From Burkholderiaceae bacterium (lineage in GTDB: Bacteria; Pseudomonadota; Gammaproteobacteria; Burkholderiales; Burkholderiaceae_C): 64,000 bases of DNA. A program made the position numbers and the translations under genes. The stretch covers positions 124,001 to 188,000 of the forward strand of contig JAEUOU010000010.1 in NCBI GenBank assembly GCA_016790575.1. The letters are read 5' to 3'. Below are positions 47,841-58,223 of the stretch, piece after piece. The first letter of the stretch is position 1, and the number at the start of each line of letters is the position of its first letter. The notes beneath the pieces are model-generated. The model was not told the origin of the DNA. It saw only the letters and a program-made list of their open reading frames with translations, and made no database searches.

Positions 47841-48995
47841 GTGAGTCCTCCGAAGGTCATACTGGTCGGAGTCGATCTGGGCCAGGATCATTTCGATATG
47901 GGCTTGGTTGAACTGGGTCTTCTGGCTGGCACCGCGGGGATGGAGCCCGTCGCGCGCCTTGTCTGCAAACGTCGGGCGCCTGACGCGGCCCTGTTTGTCG
48001 GTTCCGGAAAGGCCGACGAACTTCGGTTGCTCGCCCAGATGGAGGGCGCGCACGAAGTACTTTTTGATCAGACCCTCAGTCCCGCGCAGCAACGCAATCT
48101 CGAGCGGCATATCGGTCTGCCCGTAAACGATCGAACGCTGCTTATTCTGGAGATATTCGCCCAGCGCGCCCGAAGCCACGAGGGCAAATTGCAAGTTGAA
48201 CTTGCGCGATTGCAATACGTCAGCACGCGACTTGTGCGCCGATGGTCTCACCTTGAGCGCCAGCAGGGGGGCATCGGAACCCGGGGTGGGCCGGGGGAGA
48301 CCCAGATCGAACTTGATCGGCGCATGATTGGCGACGCCATCCGGCGTACCCGTGAACGTCTCGAGAAAGTCAAGCGTCAGCGTGCTACGCAGCGTCGGCA
48401 GCGCAACCGTCGGGATGTCTTCGGCGTTTCTCTGGTGGGTTACACCAATGCCGGAAAGTCCACGCTGTTCAATGCCCTGGTCAAAGCCCGGGCCTACGCG
48501 GCAGACCAGTTGTTTGCGACGCTTGACACGACAACGCGAAATCTGTTCATCGGCGAGGCGGGCCGTTCCGTATCTCTTTCCGACACAGTGGGGTTCATCC
48601 GTGATCTCCCGCACGGCCTGATCGAAGCGTTTGCTGCAACTTTGCAGGAAGCAGCGGATGCCGATCTCCTCTTGCACGTTGTTGATGCCGCAAGTCCCGA
48701 CTTCATGCAGCAGATTGCTCAGGTTCAGCGGGTTCTGCGGGAGATTGGCGCAGGCTCGGTGCCGCAAATACTCGTTTTCAACAAACTCGATGCCATTGCG
48801 TCCGACAGGCGTCCAATCCTGCTTCAGGATCTCTATGAACTGGATGGAGTTCCGGTGCCCAGAATCTATCTCAGTGCTTCCAGCGGTGAGGGATTGAGTC
48901 TGTTGCGCCAGTCTCTCGCGGACGCTGTGCTCCGGTCCTATTCCACTGCTGCTGGGACGGAATGCCGTGCCGAGGCGGATGCACCTACCTCCTGA
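47841..48995 (+). CDS. hflX: Ribosome-associated GTPase HflX
   Basis: 384 residues. An N-terminal HflX domain (LFVGSGKADELRLL, VNDRTLLILEIFAQRARSHEGK-type region) and Gly-rich linker GIGTRGGPGETQIE precede the G domain: GYTNAGKST, DTVGF, NKLD. It splits stalled ribosomes in other bacteria. GTG start. It follows hfq by 88 bases. Confidence 0.96.
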   Translation: MSPPKVILVGVDLGQDHFDMGLVELGLLAGTAGMEPVARLVCKRRAPDAALFVGSGKADELRLLAQMEGAHEVLFDQTLSPAQQRNLERHIGLPVNDRTLLILEIFAQRARSHEGKLQVELARLQYVSTRLVRRWSHLERQQGGIGTRGGPGETQIELDRRMIGDAIRRTRERLEKVKRQRATQRRQRNRRDVFGVSLVGYTNAGKSTLFNALVKARAYAADQLFATLDTTTRNLFIGEAGRSVSLSDTVGFIRDLPHGLIEAFAATLQEAADADLLLHVVDAASPDFMQQIAQVQRVLREIGAGSVPQILVFNKLDAIASDRRPILLQDLYELDGVPVPRIYLSASSGEGLSLLRQSLADAVLRSYSTAAGTECRAEADAPTS

Positions 48996-49088
48996 TTGGG
49001 CACAATCAGGCCTTCGCTGAAACGATCGAAATCAATGACAATCCCGCTTCACTCCCGATGGGCGGTCCTCCAAGGCCGCATTCGAGGC

Positions 49089-50447
49089 ATGTTCAACCTC
49101 AACGATCCCCGGTGGGGACGTGGCGACGACAAGGCCGATGGCGAGCGTCCGAACGACAAGCCGGAAGCACCATCGCCCGCGCAAGAGCCGCCTCAGTCGT
49201 CTGACCCACGCCGTCCGACCCAAGGCGGGAACAGTGGCCCTCCTGATCTGGACGAGTTGTGGCGCGACTTCAATCGCAAACTCGGGGGATTGTTTGGCGG
49301 CAATCGTTCCGGTGGTCGGGTACCTGGTCGTGCCAATCCCCCACCTCCAGGCGGGGGCGGTGGGGGTGGTTTCCAGCCGGACATGAAGAGCGCAGGCATC
49401 GGCGTGGGGTTGATCGCCGGCGTTGCCGCATTGATCTGGCTCGGCACCGGTTTCTTCATCGTGCAGGAAGGCCAGCAAGCTGTCATCACCCAGTTCGGCA
49501 AATACAAATCCACAGTGGGCGCCGGTTTCAACTGGCGGCTGCCGTACCCGATCGAACGCCATGAGCTGGTTTTTGTCACCCAGATCCGCTCGCTGGATGT
49601 CGGTCGAGACACCGTAATCAAGGCAACGGGGCTGCGCGAATCGGCGATGCTGACTGAAGATGAAAATATCGTCGAAATCAAATTTGCCGTGCAATATCGT
49701 CTCAACGATGCGCGCGCGTTCCTTTTCGAAAGCCGAAACCCGACCGAGGCGGTCGTCCAGGCCGCTGAAACGGCCGTGCGTGAGGTAGTCGGAAAGATGA
49801 AAATGGATTCAGCGCTCGCTGAAGAACGTGACCAGATCGCCCCCCGGGTCCGCCAGTTGATGCAAGCTATCCTGGATCGATACAAAGTCGGAATCGAAGT
49901 CGTCGGAATCAACCTCCAGCAAGGTGGGGTGCGGCCACCCGAACAGGTGCAGGCTGCGTTCGATGACGTGCTCAAGGCCGGTCAGGAGCGCGAACGTGCC
50001 AAGAATGAGGCTGAAGCCTATGCCAACGATGTCATTCCCCGCGCCGTCGGCTCCGCGTCTCGACTGAAGGAAGAGGCCGAAGCCTACAAGTCGCGGATCG
50101 TGGCCCAGGCTCAAGGTGATGCGCAGCGGTTCCGGGCCATCCTGACGGAGTATCAAAAGGCGCCGCAGGTTACGCGCGACCGCCTCTACTTGGAAAGCAT
50201 GCAGCAGATGTATGGCAACGTCACAAAAGTCATGATTGAAAGCCGACAGGGCTCCAATCTGCTGTATCTGCCTCTGGAAAAAATCATGCAAATGAGTACA
50301 ACGACCACAGAGTCGGCCATCGCGGCCAGCCCCGCGGCGGCGCCTGGTGGCAGCAACCCACCGGCCCAGACGACCGCACCAGCGACTCCCTCGGGCGACG
50401 CGCGCTCCCGCGACACGGCGCGCAGTCGTGAGCGCGAAAACCGTTGA
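49089..50447 (+). CDS. hflK: HflK, subunit of the FtsH-modulating complex
   Basis: 452 residues. Gly-rich, Pro-rich N-terminus (FNLNDPRWGRGDD, PPDLDELWRDFNRKLGGLFGG), one membrane segment (GLIAGVAALIWLGTGFFIV), then an SPFH/prohibitin domain and a coiled region. With HflC it surrounds FtsH in the inner membrane. The start at 49089 follows relatives; the frame is open upstream and an ATG at 49035 would add 18 residues. Confidence 0.94.
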   Translation: MFNLNDPRWGRGDDKADGERPNDKPEAPSPAQEPPQSSDPRRPTQGGNSGPPDLDELWRDFNRKLGGLFGGNRSGGRVPGRANPPPPGGGGGGGFQPDMKSAGIGVGLIAGVAALIWLGTGFFIVQEGQQAVITQFGKYKSTVGAGFNWRLPYPIERHELVFVTQIRSLDVGRDTVIKATGLRESAMLTEDENIVEIKFAVQYRLNDARAFLFESRNPTEAVVQAAETAVREVVGKMKMDSALAEERDQIAPRVRQLMQAILDRYKVGIEVVGINLQQGGVRPPEQVQAAFDDVLKAGQERERAKNEAEAYANDVIPRAVGSASRLKEEAEAYKSRIVAQAQGDAQRFRAILTEYQKAPQVTRDRLYLESMQQMYGNVTKVMIESRQGSNLLYLPLEKIMQMSTTTTESAIAASPAAAPGGSNPPAQTTAPATPSGDARSRDTARSRERENR

Positions 50448-50462
50448 GGAGAAGAGGGCACC

Positions 50463-51374
50463 ATGAATCGAATCGGTTTTATTGTCTCCGGCCTTCTGGT
50501 GGGCCTTGCACTGCTCAGCTCGATGCTTTTCGTCGTCGATCAGCGCCAATTCGGCGTTGTCTACGCCTTGGGTCAGATCAAGGAAGTCATCACTGAACCC
50601 GGCCTGAACATCAAATTGCCGCCGCCGTTCCAGAATGTTTCCTATATCGACAAACGTCTTCTCACGCTGGATAGCGCGGATACCGAGCCGATGCTCACGG
50701 CGGAAAAGCAGCGTGTGGTCATTGACTGGTACGTGCGTTGGCGAATCAGTGATCCGCAGGCCTACATCCGCAACGTCGGTCTCGATGAGAAAGTCGGCGC
50801 CAATCGGCTCAACCAGGTGGTACGCAATGCCTTCCAGGAGGAGATCAACAAGCGGACCGTGAAGGACCTGCTGTCACTCAAACGCGAGGCCCTGATGGCG
50901 GATGTCAAGCGCGAGGTTCTGGAGGTGGTGATGGGTGCCAAGCCCTGGGGCGTTGACATTGTCGATGTCCGTATCACGCGCGTCGATTATGTGGATGCCA
51001 TCACCGAATCCGTCTACCGTCGCATGGAAGCGGAACGCAAACGTGTGGCCAATGAACTGCGATCCACCGGGGGGGCAGAGGGCGAAAAGATTCGTGCCGA
51101 TGCCGACCGTCAGCGCGAAGTGACCATCGCCAATGCGTACCGGGATGCCCAGAAGGTCAAAGGCGAAGGAGACGCCGAGGCCGCCCGGATTTACGCAGAG
51201 GCGTTTGGCCGCGACCCGCAGTTTGCCCAGTTCTACCGAAGCCTGGAAGCCTACAAGGCAAGTTTCAACAAGAAGAGTGATCTGATGGTTGTGGACCCCT
51301 CGTCGGAGTTCTTCAAGGTCATGCGCGGCGCCGGTGGCACTTCCGCGCCTGCGGTACCGCCCCGCAAGCCATGA
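50463..51374 (+). CDS. hflC: HflC, subunit of the FtsH-modulating complex
   Basis: 303 residues. An N-terminal membrane segment (FIVSGLLVGLALLSSMLFV) precedes the SPFH domain (DQRQFGVVYALGQIKEV, ITRVDYVDAITESVYRRMEA). It lies 15 bases after hflK, with GAGGAGA ahead of the start. Its stop overlaps the DUF2065 gene by four bases. Confidence 0.96.
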   Translation: MNRIGFIVSGLLVGLALLSSMLFVVDQRQFGVVYALGQIKEVITEPGLNIKLPPPFQNVSYIDKRLLTLDSADTEPMLTAEKQRVVIDWYVRWRISDPQAYIRNVGLDEKVGANRLNQVVRNAFQEEINKRTVKDLLSLKREALMADVKREVLEVVMGAKPWGVDIVDVRITRVDYVDAITESVYRRMEAERKRVANELRSTGGAEGEKIRADADRQREVTIANAYRDAQKVKGEGDAEAARIYAEAFGRDPQFAQFYRSLEAYKASFNKKSDLMVVDPSSEFFKVMRGAGGTSAPAVPPRKP

Positions 51375-51565
51375 ATCTGGACGGGCAGGTCCTCTGGGCC
51401 GCCCTCGCCCTGATGCTGGTGTTCGAAGGCCTCCTGCCATTTGTGGCCCCCGCGCGGTGGCGGCGACTGTTCGAGCAGGTCCAGGGTCTCGGCGATGGCC
51501 AGATCCGTTTCATGGGGCTGGTGTGCCTCCTGACCGGTTGCCTGGCGCTGTGGCTGGTGCTCTGA
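51371..51565 (+). CDS. DUF2065 small membrane protein (YjeT-like)
   Basis: 64 residues with two hydrophobic segments flanking the basic stretch PARWRRLFEQV and the family core ALMLVFEGLLPF. The family sits next to hflC in many proteobacteria, including E. coli YjeT. Function unknown. Confidence 0.92.
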   Translation: MNLDGQVLWAALALMLVFEGLLPFVAPARWRRLFEQVQGLGDGQIRFMGLVCLLTGCLALWLVL

Positions 51566-51582
51566 GACAGGGCCCCGCCCGG

Positions 51583-51588
51583 TAGAAT
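51583..51588 (+). promoter_or_regulatory. Candidate -10 element for hisZ
   Basis: TAGAAT in GGTAGAATGAC, 26 bases before the hisZ ATG. -35 weak. Confidence 0.35.
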
Positions 51589-51614
51589 GACATTTTTAAC
51601 AGCGCTGCTTGCCC

Positions 51615-52775
51615 ATGTCCCCCTGGCTTTTGCCGGACCACATCGCCGACGCCCTGCCTTCCGAGGCACGCCGGATTGAAGATCTCCGTCGCGACCTGCT
51701 CGACATTGCCCGTTCATACGGCTACGAGTTGGTCATCCCCCCACTCATCGAACACCTTGATTCACTGCTTACCGGCACCGGCGAAGCACTGGATTTGCGT
51801 ACTTTCAAGCTTGTAGACCAGCTTTCCGGCCGTTCACTGGGTATTCGCGCCGATACCACGCCGCAAGTGGCCCGTATCGATGCCCACCTGCTCGGGCGCG
51901 CTGCCATGACCCGTTTGTGTTACTGCGGCCCGGTATTGCACACACGGCCCGATGGTCCGCAGGCGACACGCGAGCCCCTGCAGCTTGGCGCCGAAATCTA
52001 TGGCCACGCCGGCCTGGAGGCCGATCTGGAGAGCCAGCAGCTCGCGCTGGACTGCCTGGCCGCCGCTGGTGTCGGGTCCTTGAGCCTGGATCTGGCCGAC
52101 GTTCGCATTGTCCAATCCCTGCTGGCAGCCCAGCCGATCGCTGACGCGCAACAAGCCGACATTCACCTGGCTCTGGCGACAAAAGATGGGGCGGCGCTTG
52201 CATCCCTGACTGCCGGCTGTGATCCCCAGGCCCGTCAAGCTCTCTTGGCGTTGCTGCAACTGTATGGCGATACGGCGGTTCTTGCCGAAGCCCGCAAAGT
52301 GCTGCCCGCACAGCCGGCGATTTGCCGGGCGCTGGACGATCTGACCTGGCTGGCGCAGCGCACCGCGGGCGCCCGTGTCAGTATTGACCTGGCCGATCTG
52401 CGCGGTTATGCCTACTACAGCGGCACGCGCTTTGCGATTTATGCCGACGGCGCACCCGACGCCCTGGTGCGGGGGGGGCGCTACGACGGTATTGGCGCGG
52501 TATTTGGGCACAAGCTTGACCGCGACCGTCCTGCCGTTGGCTTCAGTCTCGACCTGCGCCAGTTGGTTGCGGTCGCCTCCGTGCCGGCGCGCCGTGCCGC
52601 GATTCGTGCGCCATGGCGCGACAGCGAGAACCTGCGCAAGGCTGTTGCCGCATTGCGTTCGCGCGGTGAAACGGTCCTTTGCGTACTGCCGGGACACGAG
52701 AACGAAACCGATGAATTCCACTGTGATCGCGAACTGATCGAAGCGGCCGATCAGTGGGTCGTCCAAGCCATCTGA
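51615..52775 (+). CDS. hisZ: ATP phosphoribosyltransferase regulatory subunit HisZ
   Basis: 386 residues, a HisRS-like paralogue lacking the tRNA-binding domain. It has motif 1 and 2-like parts ([40 protein letters not shown]) but the histidine motif is degenerate ([11 protein letters not shown]). It pairs with short HisG to start histidine synthesis; hisG is not in view. ATG at 51615 chosen over a TTG six bases earlier. Confidence 0.94.
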   Translation: MSPWLLPDHIADALPSEARRIEDLRRDLLDIARSYGYELVIPPLIEHLDSLLTGTGEALDLRTFKLVDQLSGRSLGIRADTTPQVARIDAHLLGRAAMTRLCYCGPVLHTRPDGPQATREPLQLGAEIYGHAGLEADLESQQLALDCLAAAGVGSLSLDLADVRIVQSLLAAQPIADAQQADIHLALATKDGAALASLTAGCDPQARQALLALLQLYGDTAVLAEARKVLPAQPAICRALDDLTWLAQRTAGARVSIDLADLRGYAYYSGTRFAIYADGAPDALVRGGRYDGIGAVFGHKLDRDRPAVGFSLDLRQLVAVASVPARRAAIRAPWRDSENLRKAVAALRSRGETVLCVLPGHENETDEFHCDRELIEAADQWVVQAI

Positions 52776-54176
<1,401 letters not shown>

Positions 54177-54233
54177 TTTTTGCCAAAATTGGCCCATACC
54201 CAGCGCGATATGGTCACCTAGCGCTATTAAAAC
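54177..54233 (+). repeat. Dispersed 50-base repeat, copy D, between purA and the phosphoribosyltransferase gene
   Basis: Boxes CATACCCAGCG, ATATGGTCA and GCGCTATTAAAA, directly followed by the CAGGAG ribosome site of the next gene. Its 5' end holds the short palindrome GCCAAAATTGGC. Confidence 0.8.
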
Positions 54234-54245
54234 AGGAGTCTATTC

Positions 54246-54770
54246 ATGTTGACGGAAGACGGCAAACACCTTTACGTGAGTTACGACGAGTATCACAACC
54301 TCATCGAAAAACTCGCGCTCAAGGTCTATCAGTCAGGCTGGCAATTCGACACCATTCTGTGCTTGGCCCGTGGTGGCATGCGTCCGGGTGACATCCTGTC
54401 GCGCATATTCGACAAGCCGCTCGCCATCATGTCCACCAGCTCCTACCGCGCCGAAGCGGGCACGATTCAGGGCCATCTGGACATTGCGCGCTACATCACC
54501 ACACCCAAGGGGGAAATCGCCGGCAAGGTCCTGCTGGTCGACGACCTGGCCGATTCCGGCCACACACTGCGCGCGGTGATCGACTCGCTGCGCAACAACT
54601 ATGCGCCGATCACGGAACTGCGCAGTGCCGTCATCTGGACCAAAGGGGTGTCGACCTTCACCGCGGACTATTCGGTGGAATTCCTGCCGACCAATCCCTG
54701 GATTCACCAGCCTTTCGAGGGTTATGACAGCCTGTCGCCCGAAAAACTGCTGGAGAAGTGGCAGCTCTGA
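54246..54770 (+). CDS. Purine-type phosphoribosyltransferase (Gpt/Hpt-like)
   Basis: 174 residues. Type I PRTase with PRPP loop VLLVDDLADSGHTL and the early CLARGGMRPGD stretch. Similar to xanthine-guanine phosphoribosyltransferase. It probably salvages a purine base and lies right behind purA. The last residues (LSPEKLLEKWQL) are common in relatives. Exact base specificity is not visible. Confidence 0.88.
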   Translation: MLTEDGKHLYVSYDEYHNLIEKLALKVYQSGWQFDTILCLARGGMRPGDILSRIFDKPLAIMSTSSYRAEAGTIQGHLDIARYITTPKGEIAGKVLLVDDLADSGHTLRAVIDSLRNNYAPITELRSAVIWTKGVSTFTADYSVEFLPTNPWIHQPFEGYDSLSPEKLLEKWQL

Positions 54771-54798
54771 GCGCTGCTTGGGCGGTGAACTGAAAAGG

Positions 54799-54820
54799 AC
54801 GGGAGCTGGCGCTCCCGTTT
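54799..54820 (+). terminator. Intrinsic terminator after the phosphoribosyltransferase gene
   Basis: Eight-base stem ACGGGAGC / GCTCCCGT with loop TGGC, preceded by AAAAGG and followed by a short TTTAGTT run. Confidence 0.65.
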
Positions 54821-54847
54821 AGTTGCGGGGGCAGCTACCATCCGGGC

Positions 54848-56077
54848 ATGAACACCACGCCTGAGCACCTGTCCACCCAGCTGATCCACCACCCCTACAA
54901 CCCACCCGAAGGTTTTTCGGCGCCGCAACCGGGGATATTCAAGGCGTCGACCGTCATTTTCCCGAACGTCGCCGCCATGCGCGCGCGCAACTGGAAACGC
55001 AAGGACGGCTACACCTACGGGTTGCACGGGACACCCACCACCTTCCAGCTCGAAGAGCGCCTCAGCGCGCTGGAGGGCGGACTGCAATGTGTGCTTGCAC
55101 CCAGCGGACTGGCGGCCATCGCCACCGTGGCCTTGTCGATGCTTGCGACCGGTGACGAGGTCTTGATTCCCGACAACGCCTACGGCCCGAACAAGGCCCT
55201 GGCCGATGGCGAACTGGCCGCCTGGGGCATCACCCATCGTGGCTACGACCCCTTGAATCCGGCTGACCTGGTGGCCAAGCTGGGGGAGCGCACCCGACTG
55301 GTCTGGCTGGAAGCGCCCGGGTCCGTCACCATGGAGTTTCCCGACCTGCCGGAACTGGTGCGCCAGTGCCGCATGCGCGCCGTTCCCACGGCGCTGGACA
55401 ACACCTGGGGCGCCGGGTTGGCCTTCCGGCCCTTTGACCTGGACGGGCACGGTCTGGGCGTGGACATTTCGGTACAGGCGCTGACCAAGTACCCCAGTGG
55501 CGGCGGCGATGTGCTGATGGGGAGTGTGGTCACCCGCGACGAGGCCTTGCACCTGCGCATCAAACTCACCCACATGCGTCTGGGTCTGGGCGTTGGCGCC
55601 AACGACGCCGAGGCCGTGCTGCGTTCCTTGCCCAGCATCGCACTGCGCTACCACGCGCATGACCGCGCCGCGCGCGCGCTGGCGGCCTGGTGCCAGGGAC
55701 AAAGAGCGTTTGTCCAGGTGCTCCATCCGGCGCTGGAGGGCTCCCCCGGGCACAGCGCCTGGCGGTCCCTGTGTGCCGCTGACGGCGGGGCGGGCGCGGC
55801 GGCGGGTCTTTTCAGTGTGATCGTTGATCCGGCCTTTCCGCAGCCGGCGGTAGACCGCTTCTGCGACAGCCTGCGGCGCTTCCGCCTGGGCTATAGCTGG
55901 GGTGGGCCGATGAGCCTGGTGGTTCCCTACGAACTGGAGACCATGCGACCCGCCTGGCCCGCCGCCGTCGCCCGCGGCAGTCTGGTGCGCTTTTCCATCG
56001 GACTGGAAGCGGTCGATGACCTGCGCGCCGACCTGGCCCAGGCCATCCGGCAGGCTTTCGGCGGCGTCGGACAATAA
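54848..56077 (+). CDS. metC: Cystathionine beta-lyase-like PLP enzyme
   Basis: 409 residues, Cys/Met-metabolism PLP family. Pyridoxal Lys lies in VQALTKYPSGGGDVLMG; YTYGLHGTPTTFQLEERLSALEGG and DNTWGAG are typical. The SGGGD after the Lys fits cystathionine beta-lyase of the MetC type. It makes homocysteine from cystathionine. Alternatives within the family (methionine gamma-lyase) cannot be excluded. Confidence 0.88.
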   Translation: MNTTPEHLSTQLIHHPYNPPEGFSAPQPGIFKASTVIFPNVAAMRARNWKRKDGYTYGLHGTPTTFQLEERLSALEGGLQCVLAPSGLAAIATVALSMLATGDEVLIPDNAYGPNKALADGELAAWGITHRGYDPLNPADLVAKLGERTRLVWLEAPGSVTMEFPDLPELVRQCRMRAVPTALDNTWGAGLAFRPFDLDGHGLGVDISVQALTKYPSGGGDVLMGSVVTRDEALHLRIKLTHMRLGLGVGANDAEAVLRSLPSIALRYHAHDRAARALAAWCQGQRAFVQVLHPALEGSPGHSAWRSLCAADGGAGAAAGLFSVIVDPAFPQPAVDRFCDSLRRFRLGYSWGGPMSLVVPYELETMRPAWPAAVARGSLVRFSIGLEAVDDLRADLAQAIRQAFGGVGQ

Positions 56078-56172
56078 CCTTTCGGAAACTTGGTGTTTTC
56101 CAGACTGGCGCGGGAACCTGGCGCGGTCTATCCTCAGCTTTGATCTTTCTCAAAGACGAGGCCGCCGTTTCC

Positions 56173-57045
56173 ATGCAGTCCCTCCCGCCTGTCGCGAACC
56201 CTGATCCGTCCACCGCTGGGCCCTCTGGGGCCTCTGATCCGGCTGTCACCCCTTACATTCCGCCGCCACCGGTCGGCCCGCAGGCCCTGATGCAGGAACT
56301 GACAACCGGCGCACCCTTTCACTGGCTGGGCGCCGGCTGGGCCGATTTCCGCGCCCATCCGGCCCATGCGCTGTTCTACGGTGCCTGCTTCTGGGGCATG
56401 GCACTCATTTTGGGTGTTGTTTTTCGTACCAAGCCGGAATACGTGATGTCCATCGCTTCCGGCTGCCTTCTGGTCGGGCCGTTTCTCGCCATGGGCCTGT
56501 ACGAAGCAAGCCGCCGTCGCGAAAGTGGCGAAGCGGTCGCACTGGGCCACACCTTGTTTTGCTGGGCGCCCCATGTGCGCAGCATGGCGCTGCTGGTCCT
56601 GATCCTGATTGTTCTGGAACTGCTGTGGGGCCGTGCTTCGCTGGTGGTGTTTGCGGTGTTTTTCAATACCGGCATGCCCTCGACCGCCGGTGTCATGGAC
56701 GCGGTCTTCAACCCCGACAACCTGGAGTTTGTCCTGGTCTACATCGGGGTGGGCAGTGTTTTTGCCGCCTTGGTGTTCTCCACCGCCGTGGTGTCGATTC
56801 CGATGATTCTCGACCGTGACAAAGACGCCATTTCTGCGGCCATCACCAGTATTCGTGTGGTTTTCAGCAATCCCGGCGTCTTGCTGATCTGGGGTTTCCT
56901 GATTACCAGCCTGGTGGTGGCTGCCCTGCTGCCCTGGGGCGCCGGACTGCTGGTGGTCGGGCCCTGGTTGGGCCATGCCACCTGGCACGCCTATCGTGCC
57001 ACCGTGCGCTGGCAGGAGGCGCCGGAAGAAGCCGCCGCGGGCTGA
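56173..57045 (+). CDS. DUF2189 inner-membrane protein
   Basis: 290 residues. A Pro-rich N-terminus of about 45 residues precedes six hydrophobic segments. The family core (GWADFRAHPAHALFYGA, LVGPFLAMGLYEASRRRE, SIPMILDRD and GPWLGHATWHAYR) is recognisable. Function unknown. The 3' end overlaps the end of the convergent SMP-30-like gene by 55 bases. Confidence 0.85.
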   Translation: MQSLPPVANPDPSTAGPSGASDPAVTPYIPPPPVGPQALMQELTTGAPFHWLGAGWADFRAHPAHALFYGACFWGMALILGVVFRTKPEYVMSIASGCLLVGPFLAMGLYEASRRRESGEAVALGHTLFCWAPHVRSMALLVLILIVLELLWGRASLVVFAVFFNTGMPSTAGVMDAVFNPDNLEFVLVYIGVGSVFAALVFSTAVVSIPMILDRDKDAISAAITSIRVVFSNPGVLLIWGFLITSLVVAALLPWGAGLLVVGPWLGHATWHAYRATVRWQEAPEEAAAG

Positions 57046-58223
57046 ACCGGCTTTGCTGCGGACGACGCGCCCGCCGCCACCCTGTCCAGCGGACAGGCAC
57101 CTGCTCCCGGCCGTGGCATCCAGCCCAGGCTACGGGCATGCAGACTCTGGATGTACAGTCGGTCGGCGGTTTCCGTGACCGCCGTGGTCTCAGGGTAGGC
57201 ACCACTGGGGTCCTGCAGATCGGCAAGGATGCGCCCGTTGTCATCAAACGCGACCACATGCCCGTAGGCCGGCGGTATCGGCCACAGTGCGCGGGGCAGG
57301 CGCAAGGTCAGACTGCGCAGCCACGGGTACGCTGCCATCCGGTCGACGACGGCATTGCGCGGTTTGGCGAAGCCCATCCAGGTCTTGCCATCCAGACCCC
57401 GCATCAGGTTGTCGGGGTAGCCGGGCAGGTTGTCCAGCAAAACCTGTGCCTTGGGTGAGGCACGGCTCAGATCCAGGTCGCGGGCGTCGATGGCAATTTT
57501 CCAGACGCGGTAACGTCCGGTTTCGGCCACCAGGAGGTGTCGGGCGTCCGCCGTCAGGGCCACACCGTTGGCAAAACTCAGCCCGGCGGCCATCACCCGG
57601 GTGCGCCCGCTTTCCGGTTCGTACACCAGCACGCGGCCGGTTGCACGTTGCTCCAGAATGTCCAGCACACTGGCTTCGAAGGTGCCGCCCCATTGCGCCG
57701 GCGCGAAGCGGGTCGATGCGTCGCTGAAATACATGCGTCCGTCCGGCGCCACCACCACCGCGTCGGCATAGCGGATCGGGTCCGGCTTCCCGTCCACCGT
57801 CACGGTGTCGGCCAGCACCCGCACCGCGCGGTCGGGGCCGGCCGCAATGGACAACAACCCGCGAAACGCATCGGCCGCGATCAGATTGCCTGCCGAGTCG
57901 AAGTCGAAACCCAGCACCCGACCGCCGGTACGGGCCCACACCTCGCGCTGGCTGCCGTCAGGTGCCATCCGCACAATGGCGCCGCTGGCTACGGTGGTGT
58001 AGAGCCAGCCGTCCGGGCCCAGGACAATGTGCTCCGGTCCCTCGTCATTGCCGAGCGAAATGCTCTTGAGACCCGCCAGTCGCTGGTTGACCGCGTGAGG
58101 GCCGGCATACCCCGGCGGCAAAGGGGCCGCCCACGCAACCGGCTCGATGGGCACCGGCCAGGCCAGCAGGTAGGCAAGGGCGGCGGCCAGTGCGGTTCCG
58201 ACCACGGCGAGGCTTTTTCTCAT
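56991..58223 (-). CDS. SMP-30/strictosidine-synthase-like membrane-anchored protein
   Basis: 410 residues. An N-terminal hydrophobic segment (LAVVGTALAAALAYLLAW) anchors a six-bladed propeller: EDGPEH-like NDEGPEHIVLGPDGWLY, VVAPDGRMYFSDAST, GLSFANGVALTAD, LPGYPDNLMRGLDGKTW. This is the strictosidine-synthase/arylesterase branch. Likely hydrolase or metal-binding lactonase-like; substrate unknown. The last 35 residues are Ala/Ser-rich and lie antisense to DUF2189. The ATG overlaps the mnmH stop by four bases. Confidence 0.85.
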   Translation of the reverse strand: MRKSLAVVGTALAAALAYLLAWPVPIEPVAWAAPLPPGYAGPHAVNQRLAGLKSISLGNDEGPEHIVLGPDGWLYTTVASGAIVRMAPDGSQREVWARTGGRVLGFDFDSAGNLIAADAFRGLLSIAAGPDRAVRVLADTVTVDGKPDPIRYADAVVVAPDGRMYFSDASTRFAPAQWGGTFEASVLDILEQRATGRVLVYEPESGRTRVMAAGLSFANGVALTADARHLLVAETGRYRVWKIAIDARDLDLSRASPKAQVLLDNLPGYPDNLMRGLDGKTWMGFAKPRNAVVDRMAAYPWLRSLTLRLPRALWPIPPAYGHVVAFDDNGRILADLQDPSGAYPETTAVTETADRLYIQSLHARSLGWMPRPGAGACPLDRVAAGASSAAKPVQPAAASSGASCQRTVAR

